A stretch of 64,000 nucleotides of DNA, taken from the NCBI GenBank assembly GCA_905183005.1, contig CAJJDO010000002.1, positions 782,656 through 846,655 of the forward strand, given 5' to 3'. The stretch is from Paramecium pentaurelia. Taxonomy: Eukaryota; Ciliophora; Oligohymenophorea; Peniculida; Parameciidae. Below are positions 11,501 through 23,380 of this stretch, piece after piece. Within the stretch, counting starts at the first letter, position 1. The number at the start of each line of letters is the position of its first letter. The notes under the pieces were generated by a model that was given only the letters and a program-made list of their open reading frames with translations, did not search any database and was not told where the DNA came from. Made by a program: the position numbers and the translations under genes.

Positions 11501-13526
11501 TCTATATCATATGATTAGATAGATAAGATATTTAATATGTCTATAAATTTAGATTCTAATTCAATATTGGAATTTATTAGAGCATTATGTGAATTATCAA
11601 AAGAAGAAATTAAACAAAATAGAACATTTTTATTAAGTAGAATGATAGAAGTAGCTGATTTTAATATGGATAGAATTAAAATTATATGGTCAAGAATGTG
11701 GGAAATAATGAGAGAACATTTTCTTGAAGTTGGATGTCATAAAAATGTTGATTTAGCAATTTATGCTATAGATTAATTAAAATAATTAAGTTGCAAATTT
11801 TTATAATAACCTGAATTAGCAAATTATCATTTTTAGAAAGAGTTTTTAATGCCTTTTGAATAGATTTTTAGTCATAGTCAAGCTTAATAATAATATAAAA
11901 TTTAATTAAGGGAATATTTATTATCTTGTATGTGTATGATTACTAATGTTTGTTTTAATTCACTTAAAAGTGGTTGGAAAATTATAATGAGTATTGTTAA
12001 TTAAGCACTTCAAGAAGATTAATAATAGTTAATAAGATTATGTGTATAAATTACAGATAAAATAATGGAAGATGTAAATAATCAATAGGTAAATTAAGAA
12101 ATATATATGGAATTAATATAAGCATTAATAAAATTGACTAAAAATAAAGATATTAATATTGTTGAAAATGCTATTAAATAATTAAAGACATTAGTTGATC
12201 ATATAGCATTGATCAAAAAAAATGATAATAAATTTTTAGATTCATTATGGATTCCTGTATTATCATCATTATCTATATTATATAGTGATGAGAGAGTAGC
12301 TGTTTAATAATTAAGTGTTTAGACATTATTTGATTTGCTTTAAAAACATGGAATATATTAATCTAATGAATTTTGGAAGATGATATTAAGAGGAGTAATA
12401 AGACCATTATTTGATGAAATTTAATTTTCTAAATTATAATATACGAAATAATAATAATCAAAGAAATCTATAACTTCAACATGCAAAATGACATTTTTAT
12501 TATTTACAGATTTAGTAATTTCACAAATTTAATAAATGTAACCTTGTTTAAATGATCTAATAGATATTTATATTCAATTAGTTCTATAAACTCAAGATGT
12601 AATAAATATATATATTATTAATATAGCATATATCCATTTTATGTCTTTAATCACTTAAGAAAATAATCTAAAATGTAGGTTAATAATTAACTGAAGATAA
12701 TTGGAATCTTTTGATAGAATAGATACAACATTTATTGTAGTAATGTTCACCAACAGAATTATTTGAGGCATTTAATTTAGATGAAGATTTTTAAAAACCT
12801 TTAGATGAATTATTAAAAGAGGAAATTAGACCAAAAAAGTTTAGTTTTAAAATAAATGCTTAAGAATGTTCATAAAAATAATAAATTTAAGAAAAATGTT
12901 TGGAGATTTTAGAAGTTTAAGTTACATAATTTAAAAATGAAATTACTTAATAAAATAAATAATTGATTTTATAATTATTTTAAGAATAATATTAAAAATG
13001 CAGAAGATTTAATACTAATACATATATGAGATACTTTTTAGAATAATGGGCAGTTTAATGGAATTTTGTTAAGAGAAGTTCATAAGAATTTGATGATTTA
13101 GATAATAATAATAATACAACTCAAAGTAAACAATTAAGTTTTATTAATGTTGAATTTTTGTCAGCTAAAGTTATTGTTTAACTTAGTAATGACTCTTTAA
13201 ATTTTATTGAATAGTTAATATAAAGATTTCTAGATGCATATTATGGGTTTTCTTAACCATTACATAAATAAGATAGTTTAAATGGTAATTTAGAATAATT
13301 AAGACATCTTGAATCTTAAATTGTAATTAGTAGATTACAATTATTATTTATGGAAACTGTATTCCCTTAATTAAAATAAAATTTGAGATCTAAAATAGTA
13401 AGTAAATGGTTGATTTAATTATTAAAAGCAGGATTAAATGTTTCAGGAGTTGAAAATAAAGAATATAATAAAGTTTTAGTGAATTTATTGGAGGAAATTA
13501 TAAATTGTGAGAATAATGTATTTTGA
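8574..13526 (+). CDS. Sec7-domain Arf guanine-exchange factor, BIG/Sec7p type, 1616 aa
   Basis: Large Golgi/endosomal exchange factor that loads GTP on Arf. Order: an N-terminal DCB region (LDIVISCQQEKEETVQIHMI), a Cys cluster at about residues 277-305 (CVVC, YC, ICSKEC), a HUS-like region (CLDNYYGYIKCLKEFC), then the Sec7 domain with the catalytic Glu finger in FFTLPGESQQIDRIMEKF and the conserved TLSYLLMMLQTDLHNEKN (about residues 620-720). Long helical HDS-type repeats run to the C-terminus, as in yeast Sec7 and animal BIG1/2. Four introns (26, 22, 26 and 28 bases) give exactly 1617 codons. The Cys cluster between DCB and HUS is not something I know from BIG proteins. The ArfGAP gene lies 3 kb downstream on the same strand, the opposing enzyme of the cycle. 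Confidence 0.93.
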
Positions 13527-13562
13527 ATCTATTATATCTAATTTAATATTATTATTAAAATG

Positions 13563-14460
13563 TCATTTTTTCATAAAAAATGAACTCAAACTTTTGATTA
13601 AACCACTTTATTATTCTTATTATACTGGTTAGGTTTCTTATTTCTTAGTTTATTATTATTAAGAATGAAGATATCTATGATAATTATCCATAATCATATT
13701 ACTTAATTGCTCTTAATATTTATCTATATTCTGAAGATTAATAAACTTCTGTTATCTTTTAATTTTATTATTTGTATGTTAACTAAAAATGATCCTCCTT
13801 AGTTCTATCAGGTACTAAATCTGTGATATCTTAAACATTAATGCAAACTTTATCTTTTGTATTTTCTATTTCAATCACGAATTATTCGAATATATTTTTT
13901 CGAATAATAATCTATGTATAAGCATATAATTCAATACTAAACAAGGAAGATTCATTAGACCAACCTTTTAGACTCGATATTATTATATTTAATCACCAAT
14001 TGGTTTTGTTTGAACAGGTGTTGGTGCTGCTGGCTAAGGAGCTGGTTTATTTTATTCTTATATAAGTGTCTATTGCAATTCTTTGTAGTCATTCTATAAT
14101 TGTCTATACATTTTTTCTTTTTAGCTCAATTCCATTTCTTTTTATTGAATTTTTTAATCATAAGCATCAGTTTAATGTTTCAAGGTTTTCCTTAATTGTT
14201 CTTTCTCTCTTTGGAAATAAATTGAAATTGTACTCATTAAGTCTCTTCACTTAAGCAGTCAAATCCTATAGATCTCTTTTGCTTTGGTCTCTACTAATAT
14301 TACCTCTTGGTGTTGATTATTTGAATGTGCTGAAAAAGCTGCTTTAATCATTTATTCTAGAACATTCATTTTTTAAAGTTTCTCTGTTATGCAATTAAGC
14401 CTATAACACCTTAATCTATTCTACGAGTAGTTGATTTTCTTTTTGCAGATCATTTTCCAT
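13563..14460 (-). CDS. Coiled-coil protein of unknown function, 270 aa
   Basis: Convergent with the Sec7 gene, 36 bases after its stop. The start at 14460 gives MENDLQKENQLLVEQIKVL, a heptad-like coiled coil continuing to about residue 130 (QKEMELSQKEKMYRQLQN). A Pro/Ala/Gln linker follows, then a compact region with alternating hydrophobic residues (FEQFVIEIENTKDKV, NVQDITDLVPDRTKEDHF) and a Gln-rich basic tail ending SFFMKK. Three introns are needed (25, 32 and 28 bases; the first two end AAG), giving 271 codons. No family recognised. The central beta-like part could be a small adaptor fold, but this is a guess. Confidence 0.65.
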
Positions 14461-15210
14461 TTTATAAAATTTTATATCAAAAATGAATAATTATGTATTC
14501 AAAATCAATACTCTTAGAACTGTAATCCAAATTAAAATACTCTAACAAATTATAATCATATACCTAGAAAAGTATTGAAAATAAGTCATGTATCGAATAT
14601 TTGATATATTTATTCCTTATTTTATATATAAAACACTTATCTTAATATTTTAAGACACTTAATTTTGATTAAAAAATAAATGGAAATCAATTTGATGGTC
14701 TGTTAGAAATTAAATTATATAACGTTAGATTATAATATTTTCCTTGTTACTTTTGTTCAAAGATTATAGGTTGTTTTTATTAATCATAATTCTATTATTA
14801 AAATAATAATTGCTTAAAAATCACGATCATGCTATTTTGTTACTTTTATATATGCATTCTAATACAGATTTAATAATTTCTGCATGTTCTATATTTATAT
14901 TAATAAGTCTATGTATTGTAATTTAACTTAAACAGTAACAATATTATTTTCATATTCTCTAGGTTTAGAATAAGAAATTAAAATCTATAGGATAAAGAAA
15001 TTAGATATCATAATTGATATTTATTTATTTTCAATAATTCATATATTTTAAGAATTCTAAGAATTAATATAATAATCAAAAAAACTTAAATTTGAATCAC
15101 AAAATACTTAATTTTATTAAGATTCACAATATATTTAATTCATTTTAGAATGTGTATAATTTCATCATTAGTTGAATATTATTTTAATAAATTATATATA
15201 TGTATTTAAT
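14461..15210. other. AT-rich intergenic region, about 0.75 kb
   Basis: Upstream of the coiled-coil gene and downstream of the second AGC kinase, both on the minus strand. I see no convincing frame on either strand and no RNA gene. This is long for a spacer here. Confidence 0.6.
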
Positions 15211-16263
15211 TCATTATTAAGAATTGTTACCGGAAAAGCCAGGAAATTTGTTGTCTGAGTTAGATCCATCACTTGGAGAGCCAAATTATTCTTATTAAGT
15301 AAATTCCTAAATGTTATGATAAAATCATTTACAGGATCAAAATTGCTTACATCTTCAGGTCCATGAATTACAGGTAAGAATGGAGGTATTATTTTATAGG
15401 ATAAATATGACTGCCAATCTTCAACATTTTTAAAGAATGGAAATTCTTTAACTTCTATTAAGGATGGTCTTTATTTTGGGTCTTTTTGCAATAAACATAT
15501 AATTAGATCTTTAAGTTCATTAGATATGGGGAAATTAAATTCAGGTTGTTTAATTTTAATCAACTTTATCAATTGATCTCTCTATTCTGATATGAAAGGA
15601 GGTTATTCAGCTATCATTTCATATAGTAAACATCCTAAGGACCAACAATCTACTTTATAATCATATCCATCTCCATTTTTATTAAGAATTTCAGGAGCTA
15701 AATATTCAGGAGTTCCAACTATTGAGTCTGCCTTTTCTTAAAGTAATATTTTAGAAAGTCCAAAATCAGTTAATTTTATATAACCTTTTTCGTCTATGAG
15801 TACATTCTCAGGTTTTAAACTATACATAAAATTCCATATTTACTCTCTATAAATAATTTTTTAAGTATGTAGAAATTACAAGGCATGAATAATTAAAATT
15901 GCATAGAATTATATTTATTCTTCTTTTAACTTTCTTTTTACTCTCAATAAACTGAATAAATCTCCACCAGCACAATATTCTAAAACAAAATAGAAATGCT
16001 TGTCAGATTAAAACGTATATGAGAGGGAAACAATAAATTAATGTTTGGCTTAATTTAAAATAGTTTTTTCCATCATTACATGTTACTAATTCTAAAAAAT
16101 GATTAAATACAGCTTATTTCTTTTTATCAATTTCTTTTTTTTTCAATGTTTTTATAGCATATACTTTATTAGTATCCTTCTTTTTAGCCAAAAACACTTG
16201 TCCATATGCTCCTTTACCAATTAATCGAAGCATAGAGAATTACTTTATATCCATTTTTATCAT
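15211..16263 (-). CDS. AGC protein kinase with C-terminal hydrophobic motif, 325 aa
   Basis: Compact AGC kinase, akin to Akt/SGK/S6K. It shows the Gly loop LIGKGAYGQVFLA, YAIKTLKKKEI, the alphaC Glu in VMMEKTIL, EYCAGGDLFSLL, IYRDLKPENVLI, LTDFGLSK, VGTPEYLAPEIL and DCWSLGCLLYEM. The tail carries a hydrophobic motif NKFPGFSGN, the FXXFS pattern that PDK1/TORC2-type kinases act on in relatives; a turn-motif region precedes it. Three introns (25, 24 and 26 bases) give 326 codons; the 24-base one splits the RD codon of the catalytic loop. There is no PH or lipid-binding domain at the N-terminus, since the kinase domain starts at residue 10. Paralogy with the 6788 kinase is only at family level. 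Confidence 0.9.
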
Positions 16264-16632
16264 TTTCAGGAATTATTTAATAATAATTCGTTTAAAAAGT
16301 TATCCTACATTATAAATGATAGAAAATAATAACATTATTTAAATTTAAGATGTATAGATATATTGATTTTTGTTTAATAAAATATTAGATTTGAATAAAT
16401 TTAACATAAACATTTTAATTTGTACTTATTTACATAGCTATTGTTGATTTAAATTATTATGATTGATTTTTTATAGAGAATTCTAAAATCTAAACATAAG
16501 ACAAAAATCAAGTATTAAATTAAAAAAAAATAAATTGTTATTTCAGTTTTTTTTAGTTTTGAAGTTCTTAAAAAAGAAAGAGCTATTTTTATATAAATAT
16601 TGTTATAAAATAGTTTAGAAACCTAATTAAAT
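16264..16632. promoter_or_regulatory. Divergent intergenic region between AGC kinase and ArfGAP
   Basis: About 370 AT-rich bases lie between two diverging genes, so it must hold both promoters. I see no recognisable element apart from A/T runs, and no frame worth calling. Confidence 0.4.
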
Positions 16633-17872
16633 ATGGAGAATTAGATAGTAAATTTTTATGTGTAATTAAATAGATTGATGATGCAGAGAGAGATTAAATT
16701 ATTAAATAATTGAAACTTGTTTAAGGAAACGATGTAAACATTTCATTTTCAACAATTTTTAGAAATGCATTGATTGTGGAAAAAAAAATACCAAATGGGC
16801 ATCTGTTACTTTAGGTTTATTTTTGTGTATTGATTGTTCTGGTAAACATAGAGAGTATGGAGTTCGTTATACATTTGCAAGGTTAAAAATACATTTAAGT
16901 TTAGATCTCTTACTTTAGATTCTTGGTCTAGAAAATAAATTACATTCCTTTAAGTAGGAGGTAATGAAAAAGCCTTGGAATATTTTTAAAGTGTTGGCTT
17001 AATTGGTCCTGGATGTAGTCAAATTGATTATAAGAGTCCTTTAGTTGAAAAATACAAATAGGAACTTCTTAAATAAGTACTCTCATTAAGTGTATTAGCC
17101 TTGTGTGAAGAAAAATTGAACATAATTCGTCCATCACTTATTCCAAGTCCTGTAAAAATTGCTCAAACTTAAGAAAAGTAAACTTCTAACAAAGAAGAAG
17201 AATCCCCAGTCAAAGAATAACCTAAATAAGTGTTTTAAAACAATTTGTTATAAGAAGAAGCAACTGTAACTAAGAAAAGCAATAAAATTGTATTTGCTGA
17301 TAATGCTAAACCATAAGCTGCATCTGGAAAAGCAGTTTAAGGTAAGAAATTAGCAGATGTCGACTTTGATTCATTATAATTTGATGATCCATTTTCAAAT
17401 CCATTCAATAATGACCCATTCAAATCTGACTAAAATAAATCAGAATTAGTTTAATAAGAAGAGCCAAAAGTAATTATTAAACAAACTCAATAACCAACTT
17501 AAACAATACCATAAACAAATGAAACTTTGGAAAAATTGAAAGATAAGAATGTAAAATCAATTTCATCTGACACATTATTCTAATCATAAGATAAGTATTT
17601 AATAATATATATTATCATTAGTGAATAAAATAAACAGAATATTTATAAATTTAATGGATAAACTGCAATTTCTAGTAAGTAATTTTTTGGAGATAAAGAA
17701 GAGGATTCTGAAGATTCATCATAAAGTAGATTTAAATTATATTTTAGAAATGGATTAATTGAAGAATATGTTTAATTTTGCAACTGAAAAAACTATGGAG
17801 ACATTTGGAAATGTTAAAGAAAAAGCTGGAGGTATTTGGGAGAATTTAAAAACAAGATTCAATAAATAATGA
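16633..17872 (+). CDS. ArfGAP2/3-like GTPase-activating protein, 370 aa
   Basis: Stimulates GTP hydrolysis on Arf at the Golgi (COPI cycle). The N-terminal zinc finger reads CIDCGKKNTKWASVTLGLFL followed by CIDC, a C-X2-C-X16-C-X2-C site. SGKHREYGVRYTFARSLTLD follows and carries the Arg finger in HRE. The central part is Lys/Gln/Glu-rich with an acidic DPF/NPF-like patch (DDPFSNPFNNDPF). The C-terminus has ISSKQFFGDKEED and a final amphipathic helix (FNFATEKTMETFGNVKEKAG), matching the ISS and C-terminal lipid-sensing helices of ArfGAP2/3 rather than ArfGAP1. Five introns (26, 29, 23, 27 and 22 bases) give 371 codons. The NPF/DPF motifs suggest EH- or adaptor-type partners, which is inference. 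Confidence 0.9.
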
Positions 17873-18247
17873 TATAATATCAATCAATATTCATATCTTA
17901 ATATATTCAATTAAATGAGTATAAATTATCATTCCTAAATGAATTAGTTATAGTAACTTTTTTATTTCCTTATACTCAATTTTTGAACCCTCCTTATTTA
18001 AATCCTTTATTTTTTGACTAAATACTTATATTAAGTATAATATAATAATTAAAAACATATTATTAATTTTATAATTATTTTTATGTCTTCTTGGATTTCT
18101 ATATCTCATTAAGTATTAATGAAAAAAATAATTGGCATCTTCAAGCTAAAAAAAGGAATAAATTTTAATTTTTTTAATGAAATTTCAATATAATTTACTT
18201 TTAATGGATATTTAAATATAATATTATCAATTGTTCTATAATTAATA
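17873..18247. other. 3' spacer between convergent genes, with protein-like text
   Basis: This stretch separates the stops of the ArfGAP and TTL-like genes. On the minus strand, in the same frame as the TTL gene, part of it reads like protein (LEDANYFFHQYLMRYRNPRR at about 18070-18130), but several TGA codons separate it from the TTL end. It may be a lost C-terminal exon or chance. Confidence 0.35.
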
Positions 18248-19831
18248 TCAATTTAAGCAGATCCAAATTGATTTTTCATCACTTTTATTATTAATTGGAA
18301 AAATTTTATCTATAGTCAATTTAAAAGCTCCATCTAATTCAACAAAAGTATAAATTGGATTTGCATTTATTCCTATTAAATGAATTTTTTTAGTTTCATC
18401 AAGTAAATAATCAAAACCAAAGATTTACATACAATATTTTCTTTATCTTCTATTTAATTTACAAGGAATCAAAGATATTGAAGTCTTAATTTAATTCAAA
18501 AGATCTTTTAAGGATATTCCTTAAGAACTCAAAAAATCAACTAAATTTTAATGAGATATAGCTTATTTAGGTTTTGTATGAATAAAAGGATCTAACTAAA
18601 AATTTTAATTAAATATAATACTGAATTAAGATCATAATTAACTTAACAACATCTTCCTGTTGGTTCTGTTGAAATATAAATTTAATTATCTTAATTAACC
18701 AATACATTAATTTAAATATCAAATTTCTTACCATTATATAATAAAGGATTTGTAATATATTTTTAAATCACAAATTCTTTTTAATCTTTGTATTATTGAA
18801 TCAGAAATGTTTATAATTAATCAATGTTATTAATTAGCATAGCACCAGAACCTGTAGCTGATTTACATATCCATAATTTAGGAATATCTTAAATTAATCT
18901 AGATATTTGTTTATTATATGTTTAACCTCCTTTATTAGGAACATAAACAGAAAATGGAAATTTTTATTATTTATCTTTTTATGGATGGTTGACAATTAAA
19001 TATTCTTATATAAAATCTAGATCTTCAACCCATTAAGATATTTTAAAATTTAACACAAATCCTAGTGGTAATACTTTTAATGCTAATTCTGGTGAGATAG
19101 AACAAAGATTATTATATAATTAAGATTTAGTTGACCATTCATGCTGAAATTCCATTAAATTAACCATTTATCTTTTAGAAACAGCATCCTATTTTGTAAG
19201 ATTACTAAAATCTAAGAGTTAAGTAAGCCATTATAAATGACTAAATGAATTATTAGGTACTTCAAACCATTATTAACGAGTACTAAGAACTTATCTAAGA
19301 AGTGGATCATTTACTTGCATTGTATAATTATACTATCTTAATATGAGTATAATTTACTCTAAATTGAATAGGTTTGAGTTCTTTTTGAGGTGAAACATTA
19401 ATAGGTTAAAGAGAAGGAATATCAAATTTTTCATTTCTTTTCAAAGGTGTATAATTTTTATCAAAATATTTAGAAGGTGTTCTATTGCGTTATTACTCAG
19501 GTGAGGGTTGTTATGATAATTTTTTTTGCGATTGTTGCAAATAAAATTATTTAGCTTTAACTCTATTGTATTACATAATAAGTGCCTCATCATAAGCTTA
19601 GATTGGTCTAGAATCATAGTATGGTTCTTCCCTTTTTTTTAAGTATGCTATCCTCTTTCTTTGATCTTTCAAATATTCTTCTATATTTTAAGCATAGATG
19701 TCTAAACTCTTTACTACATTTGGTTTATGTTTTAATAATTTTTCTAAAGATTACTTCTGCTTTTCATCCTTTTTACATAGTGCTGAAAGATTAGGAAATG
19801 AACTTAATGAATTTGTTGATTCTTAAAGCAT
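18248..19831 (-). CDS. Tubulin-tyrosine-ligase-like (TTLL) protein, 510 aa
   Basis: Probable ATP-grasp amino-acid ligase that modifies tubulin in cilia or cortex. The N-terminal 150 residues are basic and Gln-rich. The TTL core shows KLWICKSATGSGAMLI (nucleotide-binding Lys/Gly strand), FVIQKYITNPLLYNGKKFDI, INVLVNQDNQIYISTEPTGR and YCMQIFGFDYLLDETKKIHL followed by IGINANPIY, where the family has E-N-T-S-P. The acidic metal ligand before Asn appears as Gly here (GINAN rather than EVN), so activity is uncertain. Two introns (25 and 26 bases) give 511 codons. The start is the ATG at 19831. The C-terminus is shorter than in many TTLLs; see the spacer at 17873-18247 for a possible lost end. Confidence 0.8.
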
Positions 19832-20196
19832 AATGCAGTTTATTTTATATAGTATTTAATTGTATAATAATAAAAATATTCAAGGAGATTTGGTTCATTT
19901 TGAAATATCTAAATTATGTACAATATTAATCTTTTTAGATGAATTTACTCTTAATTTTCATAATTATCTCAGTAGGTTTAGATAATACTGATATTATAAT
20001 TCCAAATCCTTTATTTGAATACAAGTTTTCTTAAGATTGTGTTTTATATACTATATAAATATTATTATTTTCATCCAATTACATATTTTACTTAAAAAAA
20101 ATGAATATCTCAATATCCAAGGAATGACTACTTAATATTAAAATTGATTTCAAATAATATACTTATCCAAAGGATGTATCTATTTTCTTTAAGATA
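19832..20196. other. AT-rich spacer upstream of the TTL-like gene
   Basis: Holds the TTL promoter side. A plus-strand frame from 19939 starts with a signal-peptide-like run (MNLLLIFIIISVG) and ends at TGA after about 60 codons. It is hydrophobic and unsupported otherwise, so I do not call it a gene. Confidence 0.4.
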
Positions 20197-20880
20197 AATA
20201 ATCTTCTCTCAATATATGGTTATGTAATTATCGTAAATATCTCTTCTAAATGGAAAAGAAATGCAAAATTAGAATATTAAATTTATCTCTTAATTTTCTT
20301 GTATTCTGTATTTTTAAAAGGTACAAATCCATAAATGTTTGCAAAATGTTTAAGTAATTTGAAATTCTATATAAATAACAATGGAGTATATTTATTGAAT
20401 ATATATATTCGATGGCTTCAATATTTAAAAATAATAATATTTGTGCATCTTATTCTGGCAGCTAATTATTTTTAAGAGAATTTTGAGTTCTCCTTCGCCT
20501 ATATAGTTCATAATCAGATACATTCTGGATTCTGATAACATTATCTCATATATTTAGACTATTTTTGGATGACGTAATTTGAGAAGTAAATAAATCTCAT
20601 TTTATATGAGTGTAAAATAATAAGTATTTTGAGTATCACTACTATTAAGTTGGTTGATGAATACCAAGTCAATTGGTCTATTTACTTATTTTCAATCCAT
20701 ATAACCTTAAATAGGCACTTATGATATAATTGTAAAAAGTATGTTTTTTAATAATAAATGTAAATGGTTCATATTCTTTAAATTATGAATAAGAAATCAC
20801 ACATTTAGATTAGTATTATTTGTTATCTATACTTAATTCTTATTTAAGTTCATTTGGATGGTAGAAAATAGATGAAATAC
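20197..20880 (-). pseudogene. Broken protein kinase remnant
   Basis: Minus-strand text clearly resembles kinase subdomains III-V: EIYLLLKLRHPKIVQIYEIM and SRMYLIMNYIGEGELKIL. Beyond it the frame must change: an overlapping frame gives IEAIEYIYSINILHCYLYR, where a working kinase has HRDLKP. The catalytic Asp/Lys and the DFG loop are absent, and the upstream Gly-loop part sits in a third frame (YHPNELKQELSID). I could not join these pieces with introns of normal size. It lies just downstream of the intact CaMK on the same strand, which suggests decay of a tandem copy, though similarity between the two is only at kinase level. Confidence 0.65.
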
Positions 20881-20913
20881 ATCAATATATATGTTCATTA
20901 ATGAATTAACAAA

Positions 20914-21992
20914 TCAATTTTTTTGTTAATGTTATTGAATACGTCTTTAAAGTTTGGTTGTAGCTAACACCATCAATTATGCACGCTAATAATTATAAAT
21001 AGTATTATTTACTCTTAATTTTCTACGAGCATTCAATTCTCTTAGTTTTTCAGTGACATCAGACAAATCTTTAGTCAATGCTTTCTCTCCAGTAATCCAT
21101 GGATGCTTGCAAATCTAATCTGCTTTATATCTTTATTTTGGATCAACCTTTAGAAGTTTCTCAATTAGATCTTTAGCCTCCTTAGATATTTTCTCCCATT
21201 ATTCCCCTGAGAAGTCTATCTTACCTGATTTGATCTACTCAAATAACTTTTCATTAGACTCTTCATAAAATGGAGGATAACCACATAATCTAGGTTAGAT
21301 CCAATAAATTCAGATATATACAGCACATAAAGTATTACTCCAATACTCCAATAGTCAACTGCCATATCATATCCAACTCCTGTAAGGATTTCTGGAGCAA
21401 CATAACCAGGAGTTCCACAAGCAGTGAGCATCAATTCATCAGAAATAACTTTTGCTACTCCAAAATCTGATATCTTAACAGTAGCATCTGGATCTGGAGT
21501 TGTATAAAGAATATTCTCTGGTTTAAGATCTCTATGTACAACACCCATAGAGTGACAATCTATAAAAATAATTTAGATATAAATTACATCTGATAGCATC
21601 AACTACTGGTCTAATGACATCGGCTGCTTCTTTTTCATTATATAATTCTTTCTCAACTATACGATCAAAAAGTTCACCACCTGTCATTAATTCAAGCACT
21701 ATGTAAAGTTTTTATTTATCATCAAAGACTTCCAATACTTTAACAATATTTGGATGATCAATCTAACTCATTATTTCCACTTCACTCTAAATAGCCAAAT
21801 GATCATCACTTTCTAATGATACTCTAATAAAAATAATCTCATATTAATATACTTGTCAATTATTTTTACTGCAACTTCAATATTGTCACTTTTTCTAATA
21901 GCCTTCCTCACTATTGCATAACTACCTTCTCCTAATATTTTATCTAATTTATAGAAATCTTTAATATTAGCAGTTTTGTAAATACTATCCAT
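20914..21992 (-). CDS. CaMK-family protein kinase, 320 aa
   Basis: Ser/Thr kinase of the calmodulin-dependent group. It shows the Gly loop ILGEGSYAIVRKAIR, VAVKIIDK, EVEIMSQIDHPNIVKVLE, LELMTGGELFDRIVEKE, GVVHRDLKPENILY, ISDFGVAKV, ACGTPGYVAPEIL, VDYWSIGVILYVLLCGYPPF and the CaMK-typical KHPWITGEKAL. The tail (NARRKLRRAQLMVLATTKLQ) matches the autoinhibitory/calmodulin-binding segment of CaMKI-type kinases. No EF-hands follow, so it is not a CDPK. Four introns (29, 28, 32 and 27 bases) give 321 codons. The 27-base intron near the end has no stop and keeps frame, so its removal rests on the tail similarity. The start is the ATG at 21992. Confidence 0.9.
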
Positions 21993-22715
21993 TTTAATTT
22001 AAATAATGTTTTTTAAAGAGTAGATTGTCTTGATTCTAAATCTTGAAGCAAAAAACAAAAAGATTAAACTCTCTATTCATATTAATACTATTTTAAAAGA
22101 AAATTACTAATCTTATAGTAGAACAGTTATGTATTCATTCTTTTTAACAATATAATTGGATCAAAATGAATTATTAAGAAACTATTAATTTAGATAAAGC
22201 AAAGATATTAAATAAGTGAACATTAAATCTGATAATCAATCATTATTTTCAAATATAAAGACAATAAATATACTACTTTAAAGTTGAAATCTTAACTTTT
22301 AGAAGTAAAATATAAATATAAATAGGATATTTTTGTTAATTTTAATATAGAAATAATATACTCAAGAGTTCTTAGAACTTTCTAATTTCAATCTATTGAG
22401 AGAGATTTTCTAATAGGTATGTATATAGACCAAATAGTAATCTCAAAATTAAAAGTGGAATAATATTTGAGAAGATTAGTTAAAGTTAAAATAGTGGATT
22501 GTTTTTTATTTCCATAATTAATTGAACCATATGGTTTGCATTCTTCTATTTTGAATTTATTATATAATTATATTAATGATAATCATGTACTATAAAAAAT
22601 AGTAATGTTGTACAACTATGTCTTAATTATTAATTTTATATATATATATAAATAATAACAGGGTTATTTCTTAATTAAAATAGGAAATTGATAATTTATA
22701 AATAAATAATAATTA
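21993..22715 (+). other. Spacer with a possible small gene (about 22129-22692)
   Basis: Between the divergent CaMK and zinc-finger genes. A plus-strand ATG at 22129 opens a short frame ending at 22287. After a frame change that I could not explain by an intron, a second frame reads protein-like (RVLRTFQFQSIERDFLIGMY, KVEQYLRRLVKVKIVDCFLF) to a TGA at about 22692. It may be a short hypothetical or decayed gene. No family recognised. Confidence 0.35.
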
Positions 22716-23357
22716 ATGGAAGTGTTCACTTTACCAATTTTTTAGAAATTAAACAAAATATAATCTTGTTAAGAAGAGGATATCTATGAGCCATTGGATG
22801 AACCATAATAATAGCCTAGTTGTGAAGAATGCAAAAAGGTTTTTACCAACAATTCTAAACTATAAAGACATATACGAGAGACACATTAAAACTTGAAGCA
22901 ATTTCGATGTGAGTAGTGTGGGAAGGAGTTTAAGCGTTCTTAGCATCTTAAAAGACATTAATTAACTCATAGTGGAAGTCGACCATTTAAATGTGAAAGT
23001 ATATAATAGATTTGAGATTGAGGTTGTCCATAGAAATTTACATGTAAACATCATTTGAAAAGACATATGTAATTAATTCATGAAATGAAATCATATGAAT
23101 GCAATGAATGTGATTAAAAGTTTACAAAGAAGAGATAATTAAAGAAACATTAGTAAGATCATCATAAGAAATAATAAAATGAATTATTTTAATGTTTAAA
23201 ATGTAATAGAGTATTTTAGAGATTGAGATCTTTGAAGAAACATAATTTGGTTAGACATAAAAATATAAGAGCATTTGGTTGTGAAAAGTGTAATAAACAT
23301 TTTGCTCATAAATAAACATTAAATAAGCATATATAAAGGTGTCACAGTGAAATTTGA
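22716..23357 (+). CDS. C2H2 zinc-finger protein, six fingers, 205 aa (copy 1)
   Basis: Probable nuclear DNA-binding protein. After a short acidic, Pro/Gln-rich start it carries six C2H2 fingers in tandem: CEECKKVFTNNSKLQRHIRE, CEQCGKEFKRSQHLKRH, CESCPQKFTCKHHLKRH, CNECDQKFTKKRQLKKH, CLKCNRVFQRLRSLKKH and CEKCNKHFAHKQTLNKH. Linkers are longer and less regular than the TGEKP type. One 24-base intron (22999-23022) interrupts finger 3; it contains in-frame TGAs and ends GAG instead of TAG, yet its removal restores CESC exactly. Spliced length is 206 codons. It ends 23 bases before the surface-antigen gene on the same strand. The identical second copy at 23885 is probably the same locus assembled twice. 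Confidence 0.88.
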
Positions 23358-23380
23358 AATTTATTTATATTAATTTATTA

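Noticed and set aside
19939..20130. Short plus-strand frame starting with a signal-peptide-like run
   Set aside because: About 60 codons, ends at TGA, no continuation by splicing that reads as protein, and it approaches the kinase relic on the other strand.
22999..23022. Idea that the 24-base segment in finger 3 is an unexcised internal eliminated sequence
   Set aside because: It begins GT and ends AG and lacks the TA-to-TA boundaries with end consensus expected of such elements, so a tiny intron is simpler.
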